Positions 5,806 through 8,082 of a stretch of DNA of 8,082 nt are shown piece after piece (position 1 is the first letter of the stretch; each line of letters begins with the position of its first letter). The stretch comes from CAVPLU01 sp050012535. GTDB lineage: Archaea; Thermoproteota; Bathyarchaeia; 40CM-2-53-6. The stretch spans positions 1-8,082 of the forward strand of contig JBEKGZ010000071.1 in NCBI GenBank assembly GCA_050012535.1. Direction: 5' to 3'. Below the pieces are notes generated by a model. That model saw only the letters and a program-made list of their open reading frames with translations. It was not told the DNA's origin and made no database searches. A program made the translations under genes and the position numbers.

Positions 5806-5813
5806 TTTTATTG
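5806..5813 (+). promoter_or_regulatory. Possible TATA box upstream of the VOC gene
   Basis: TTTTATTG sits in the most AT-rich part of the 178-base gap between the ABC ATPase and the VOC gene. A start site about 26 bases on (near 5835) would lie downstream of the TTG at 5819 and argue for translation from GTG 5849 or later. There is no BRE match of note, so confidence is low. The rest of the gap (5641-5805) holds nothing I can assign. Confidence 0.3.
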
Positions 5814-5818
5814 ACACG

Positions 5819-6319
5819 TTGAAATCGACAACTGCTTATAGCGGCAAAGTGATTGTTCCGTGGCGTTCGGATTTGCAGGCATCTTCAAAGCGCGTAGAGA
5901 TTATCCAAGTTGGTATCCTTGTCAGGGACGTGGAGGAGACCGCGAGGAAGCTGGAGAAACTGATCGGGATCGGCCCATTTCAGATTCTCGAACCCGAATA
6001 CCGTGACCTAACTTTCCATGGGAAGCCCGCGAGATTCAAGATTAGAATAGCGCTGGCGAAGGCCGGGCCGATACAGGTTGAGCTCATGCAACCTCTCTCT
6101 GGTGAGACAATCTATGATGAGTACGCTGAGCGAAAAGGCTACGGACTCCACCATCTGGCGATTAGAGCCGAGAATATGGAGCAGAACGTCAGCGATATGA
6201 AGGCTAGAGGGTTCAATGTAATTCAAAGTGGAAACAGAACTGGAGTAAAATGGGCATACCTGGACACTGAGAAGGAAACGGGCGTGATCTTCGAGCTGGT
6301 CGAAAAGAAAGAAACCTGA
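5819..6319 (+). CDS. VOC-fold (glyoxalase / methylmalonyl-CoA epimerase-like) protein
   Basis: This is a single vicinal-oxygen-chelate module pair of up to 166 residues, the usual size for methylmalonyl-CoA epimerase-like proteins. The first beta-alpha-beta unit is VEIIQVGILVRDVEETARKL (26-45) with IGPFQILEP (51-59). The second is GLHHLAIRAENM (109-120) through WAYLDTEKETGVIFELVEK (145-163). Three of the four expected metal-ligand positions are visible: E88 in QVELMQP, H111/H112 in GLHHLAI and E159 in IFELVE. The first, normally the His of H[IV]GI, is Gln (Q30), as in some VOC members with altered metal or substrate. The start is uncertain: TTG 5819 opens the frame, but GTG 5849 or TTG 5873 would remove a poorly conserved leader, and none has a clear ribosome binding site. 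It is probably a monocistronic cytosolic enzyme. The reaction cannot be fixed from sequence; a lyase/isomerase/epimerase is likely. Confidence 0.82.
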   Translation: MKSTTAYSGKVIVPWRSDLQASSKRVEIIQVGILVRDVEETARKLEKLIGIGPFQILEPEYRDLTFHGKPARFKIRIALAKAGPIQVELMQPLSGETIYDEYAERKGYGLHHLAIRAENMEQNVSDMKARGFNVIQSGNRTGVKWAYLDTEKETGVIFELVEKKET

Positions 6320-6541
6320 CGGGATCGAATACTTCGAATCGGGACGCTGCGGTCCCATATTCTCATAAACACAGTTCGTGATCAAACACGGAGAGTATTG
6401 AGAGTCGAATCGCAGCCTAGTAATCGACTGAAGTGGCTTCGAAGCTCGGCCTTGAGCATTTCTTTCGTTATCGAAGGTCAAGAGGAGAAAACAGAAGATT
6501 CGAGGCTACACGATCGGAGCGCTGACTTCGTTAGTATTCCT
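6320..6541. other. Intergenic region between convergent VOC gene and sugar-isomerase relic
   Basis: The 222 bases between two convergent stops show no recognisable coding sequence in any frame. The open frames that cross it extend antisense through the neighbouring genes. No strong hairpin with T-tract was found. Confidence 0.4.
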
Positions 6542-6787
6542 TTAGTCGATCATGTTCTCCATGTACTTCCGGGCAGCCACCAAGTCTTGACGAGGATTGC
6601 GGCTCAAGATTGCCTCGAGTGTCACGTATCCGTCGTACCCTACCTTCTTCAAGGCATCGAATATTGGCCGAAAATCTATGTGGCCTCTCCCCGGAATCTT
6701 TCTGTTATAAAACTTCCACTTTTCGGCAAGAAGAAGTCCGCCCTGAATGGCTTTAGCGCTTTCGGTGATCGCTCGTAATTTCGGCAA
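6542..6787 (-). pseudogene. C-terminal relic of a sugar-phosphate isomerase/epimerase (xylose-isomerase-like TIM barrel)
   Basis: The frame carries LLLAEKWKFYNRKIPGRGHI, then DFRPIFDALKKVGYDGYVTL and E (about residues 18-58). This is the last beta-alpha units of AP-endonuclease-2/xylose-isomerase-like proteins, where HxH.AD.N...PG.GHIDF...L...GYDG...LE is the hallmark. The His of GRGHIDF and the final Glu of VTLE are metal-site or sugar-site residues in this family. Family members are about 270-290 residues, so roughly 200 N-terminal residues are missing and the nominal TTG start at 6787 is artificial. Upstream, another frame reads GYIHSSFAEI, which may be a shifted scrap of the preceding strand. 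The natural TAA at 6542-6544 is retained. It abuts the leader of the inositol-phosphate synthase gene, which is divergent. Confidence 0.82.
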
Positions 6788-6891
6788 ACGAACTATGAAT
6801 GTAGCCGGACCGCAAAGGTGAACTATCGGGGGACATCGCTTTCTCCGAACATGTCTGGTGTGTGGATTTGAGGCAGGGCGTTGAGATCAGC

Positions 6892-8082
6892 ATGCCCACC
6901 GGCAAGCTAGGTGTATTGCTTGTCGGTCTCGGAGCCGTCAGTACGACCTTGATCGCCGGAGTCGAAGCGGTGAAGCTTGGAATCGCGAAGCCAATTGGCA
7001 GTCTCACGCAGATGGGAACCATACGCCTTGGGAAGCGAACTGAGAAAAGAACTCCTCTCATCAAGCAATTTGTGCCCCTAGCGGATCTTGAGGACCTTGT
7101 TTTCGGTGCGTGGGACATTTTTCCGGATGACGCGTTCGTGGCTGCGTCGAAGGCCGCTGTTCTGGACCAAACGCTGCTGAAGAGTCTGGAGACACCCCTT
7201 CGGAATATCAAGCCAATGAAAGGCGCCTTTGAGCAGAAATGGGTGAAGCGACTCACAGGGACGCACATGAAGGTTGGCCGCAACAAGAAAGACCTTGCTA
7301 GTCAGATCGTGGCGGACATCAAGGAGTTCAAGAGTAGAACTGGAGCTTCAAGGTTAGTCATGATTTGGTGTGCCTCGACAGAAGCACACACAACCGTCAG
7401 GCCTGAACATCAGACTCTCGCAGCCTTTGAGAAGGCGCTAGAAGATAACTCTCCTGAGGTATCTCCGTCAATGATCTACGCCTACGCGTCTCTTACGGCA
7501 GGAGTCCCCTTCGCAAACGGTGCTCCGAACCTCTCCGTCGACACACCAGCGCTCGTAGAATTGGCTAAACGCAACAAAGTGCCCATTGCCGGCAAGGATT
7601 TGAAGACAGGCCAGACGCTCATAAAGACTATTCTCGCGCCAGGATTCAAAGCGCGAATGATCGGTGTGCGCGGCTGGTATTCAACGAACATTCTTGGCAA
7701 CCGGGATGGCGAGGTGCTGGATGATCCTGAGAGCTTCAGAACTAAGGAAGAGTCCAAGCTTGGGGTTCTACAGTACATACTCCAGCCCGAACTGTATCCT
7801 GAATTGTACGGAAACATCAGACACCAAGTCAGGATCGACTACTATCCTCCGCGGGGCGATAACAAAGAGGGCTGGGACAACATAGACATCTTTGGTTGGC
7901 TCGGCTATCCGATGCAGATCAAGATTAACTTCCTTTGCAGGGATTCCATTCTTGCCGCTCCAGTCGTGCTTGACGTTGCGCTGTTCATGGATCTCGCACA
8001 GCGAAGCGGCATGAAAGGGATACAGGAGTGGTTGAGCTTCTACTTCAAGAGCCCCATGACAGCGCCTGGCCTCTACCCGGAA
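6892..8082 (+). CDS. Inositol-1-phosphate (myo-inositol-3-phosphate) synthase, 3' end beyond the window
   Basis: The enzyme makes 1D-myo-inositol 3-phosphate from glucose 6-phosphate by an NAD-dependent internal oxidation, aldol cyclisation and reduction. In archaea the product feeds inositol phospholipids and di-myo-inositol phosphate. The 397 codons present are open without a stop. Visible blocks: the nucleotide-binding start GKLGVLLVGLGAVSTTLIAG (4-23), GSLTQMGTIRLGKRTEKRTP (36-55), WCASTEAHT (159-167), AYASLTAGVPFANGAPNLSV (197-216), the active-site AGKDLKTGQT (233-242) with its lysines, GWYSTNILGNRDG (261-273) and the C-terminal KINFLCRDSILAAP (344-357). This is the shorter prokaryotic class, not the eukaryotic 500-residue type. 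About 40 residues probably lie past the edge. ATG 6892 gives the normal N-terminus directly before the Rossmann strand. TTGAGATCA upstream is a weak ribosome binding site. The frame is open further upstream (GTG 6862), but that extension is not conserved-looking. Confidence 0.93.
   Translation, partial: MPTGKLGVLLVGLGAVSTTLIAGVEAVKLGIAKPIGSLTQMGTIRLGKRTEKRTPLIKQFVPLADLEDLVFGAWDIFPDDAFVAASKAAVLDQTLLKSLETPLRNIKPMKGAFEQKWVKRLTGTHMKVGRNKKDLASQIVADIKEFKSRTGASRLVMIWCASTEAHTTVRPEHQTLAAFEKALEDNSPEVSPSMIYAYASLTAGVPFANGAPNLSVDTPALVELAKRNKVPIAGKDLKTGQTLIKTILAPGFKARMIGVRGWYSTNILGNRDGEVLDDPESFRTKEESKLGVLQYILQPELYPELYGNIRHQVRIDYYPPRGDNKEGWDNIDIFGWLGYPMQIKINFLCRDSILAAPVVLDVALFMDLAQRSGMKGIQEWLSFYFKSPMTAPGLYPE

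Noticed and set aside
6008..6778. Long open frames 6008-6481 (minus) and 6398-6778 (plus)
   Set aside because: Both are antisense to better supported coding sequence (the VOC gene and the isomerase relic) and have compositions typical of non-coding translation.
1..8082. tRNA, rRNA, CRISPR repeats, insertion-sequence ends, toxin-antitoxin pairs, defence genes
   Set aside because: No regularly spaced repeats, no T-arm or anticodon-arm pattern, no transposase motif and no paired small genes with a ribosome binding site were seen by eye.

Overview
The window reads as accessory chromosome from a prokaryote, most likely an archaeon of the Thermoproteota or a similar lineage. Support for this is indirect: an inositol-1-phosphate synthase of the short prokaryotic class (used by archaea for inositol phospholipids), a Shine-Dalgarno sequence of the form AGGTGATT, TATA-like boxes rather than -35/-10 pairs, and a corrinoid-protein relic of the methyltransferase type. 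A bacterial host cannot be excluded. No tRNA, rRNA, CRISPR array, transposase or integrase was seen.

Layout. Positions 37-687 (minus) encode an unrecognised soluble protein. Positions 688-1353 have no intact gene; they hold a probable VOC-domain relic (1036-1164, minus) and a T8 tract that could terminate minus-strand transcripts. Positions 1354-2148 (minus) are an intact UlaG-like metallo-beta-lactamase-fold hydrolase with a clear ribosome binding site. Just upstream of it on the same strand lie the C-terminal remnant of a corrinoid-binding protein (2178-2335, frameshifted) and the C-terminal remnant of a short-chain dehydrogenase (2338-2550). Positions 2737-3561 (plus) are a complete short-chain dehydrogenase.

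Positions 3608-4660 are mostly relics: a C-terminal tail of an unrecognised protein (3608-3796, minus), the C-terminus of a class III aminotransferase (3787-4026, plus), the C-terminal half of a zinc-type alcohol dehydrogenase with an internal stop (4140-4499, minus), and directly joined to it the first 37 codons of a thiamine-diphosphate enzyme (4500-4613, minus). Positions 4687-5640 (plus) are a long open frame for a sugar-type ABC ATPase that lacks its first 50-odd residues, including Walker A. Then come a small VOC/glyoxalase-fold protein (5819-6319, plus), a C-terminal relic of a sugar-phosphate isomerase/epimerase (6542-6787, minus), and an inositol-1-phosphate synthase that runs off the right edge (6892-8082, plus).

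Taken together, the intact and broken genes belong mainly to sugar and carboxylic-acid catabolism (ABC importer ATPase, SDRs, ADH, sugar isomerase, aminotransferase, lactonase-like hydrolase, TPP enzyme, VOC). They do not form an operon: orientation alternates and partners are missing. The most notable feature is the density of gene remnants. Eight of the nine keep the 3' end and native stop but have lost the 5' end. This is best explained by repeated deletion and rearrangement in a region under weak selection. I found no convincing new defence, mobile or RNA-based system.
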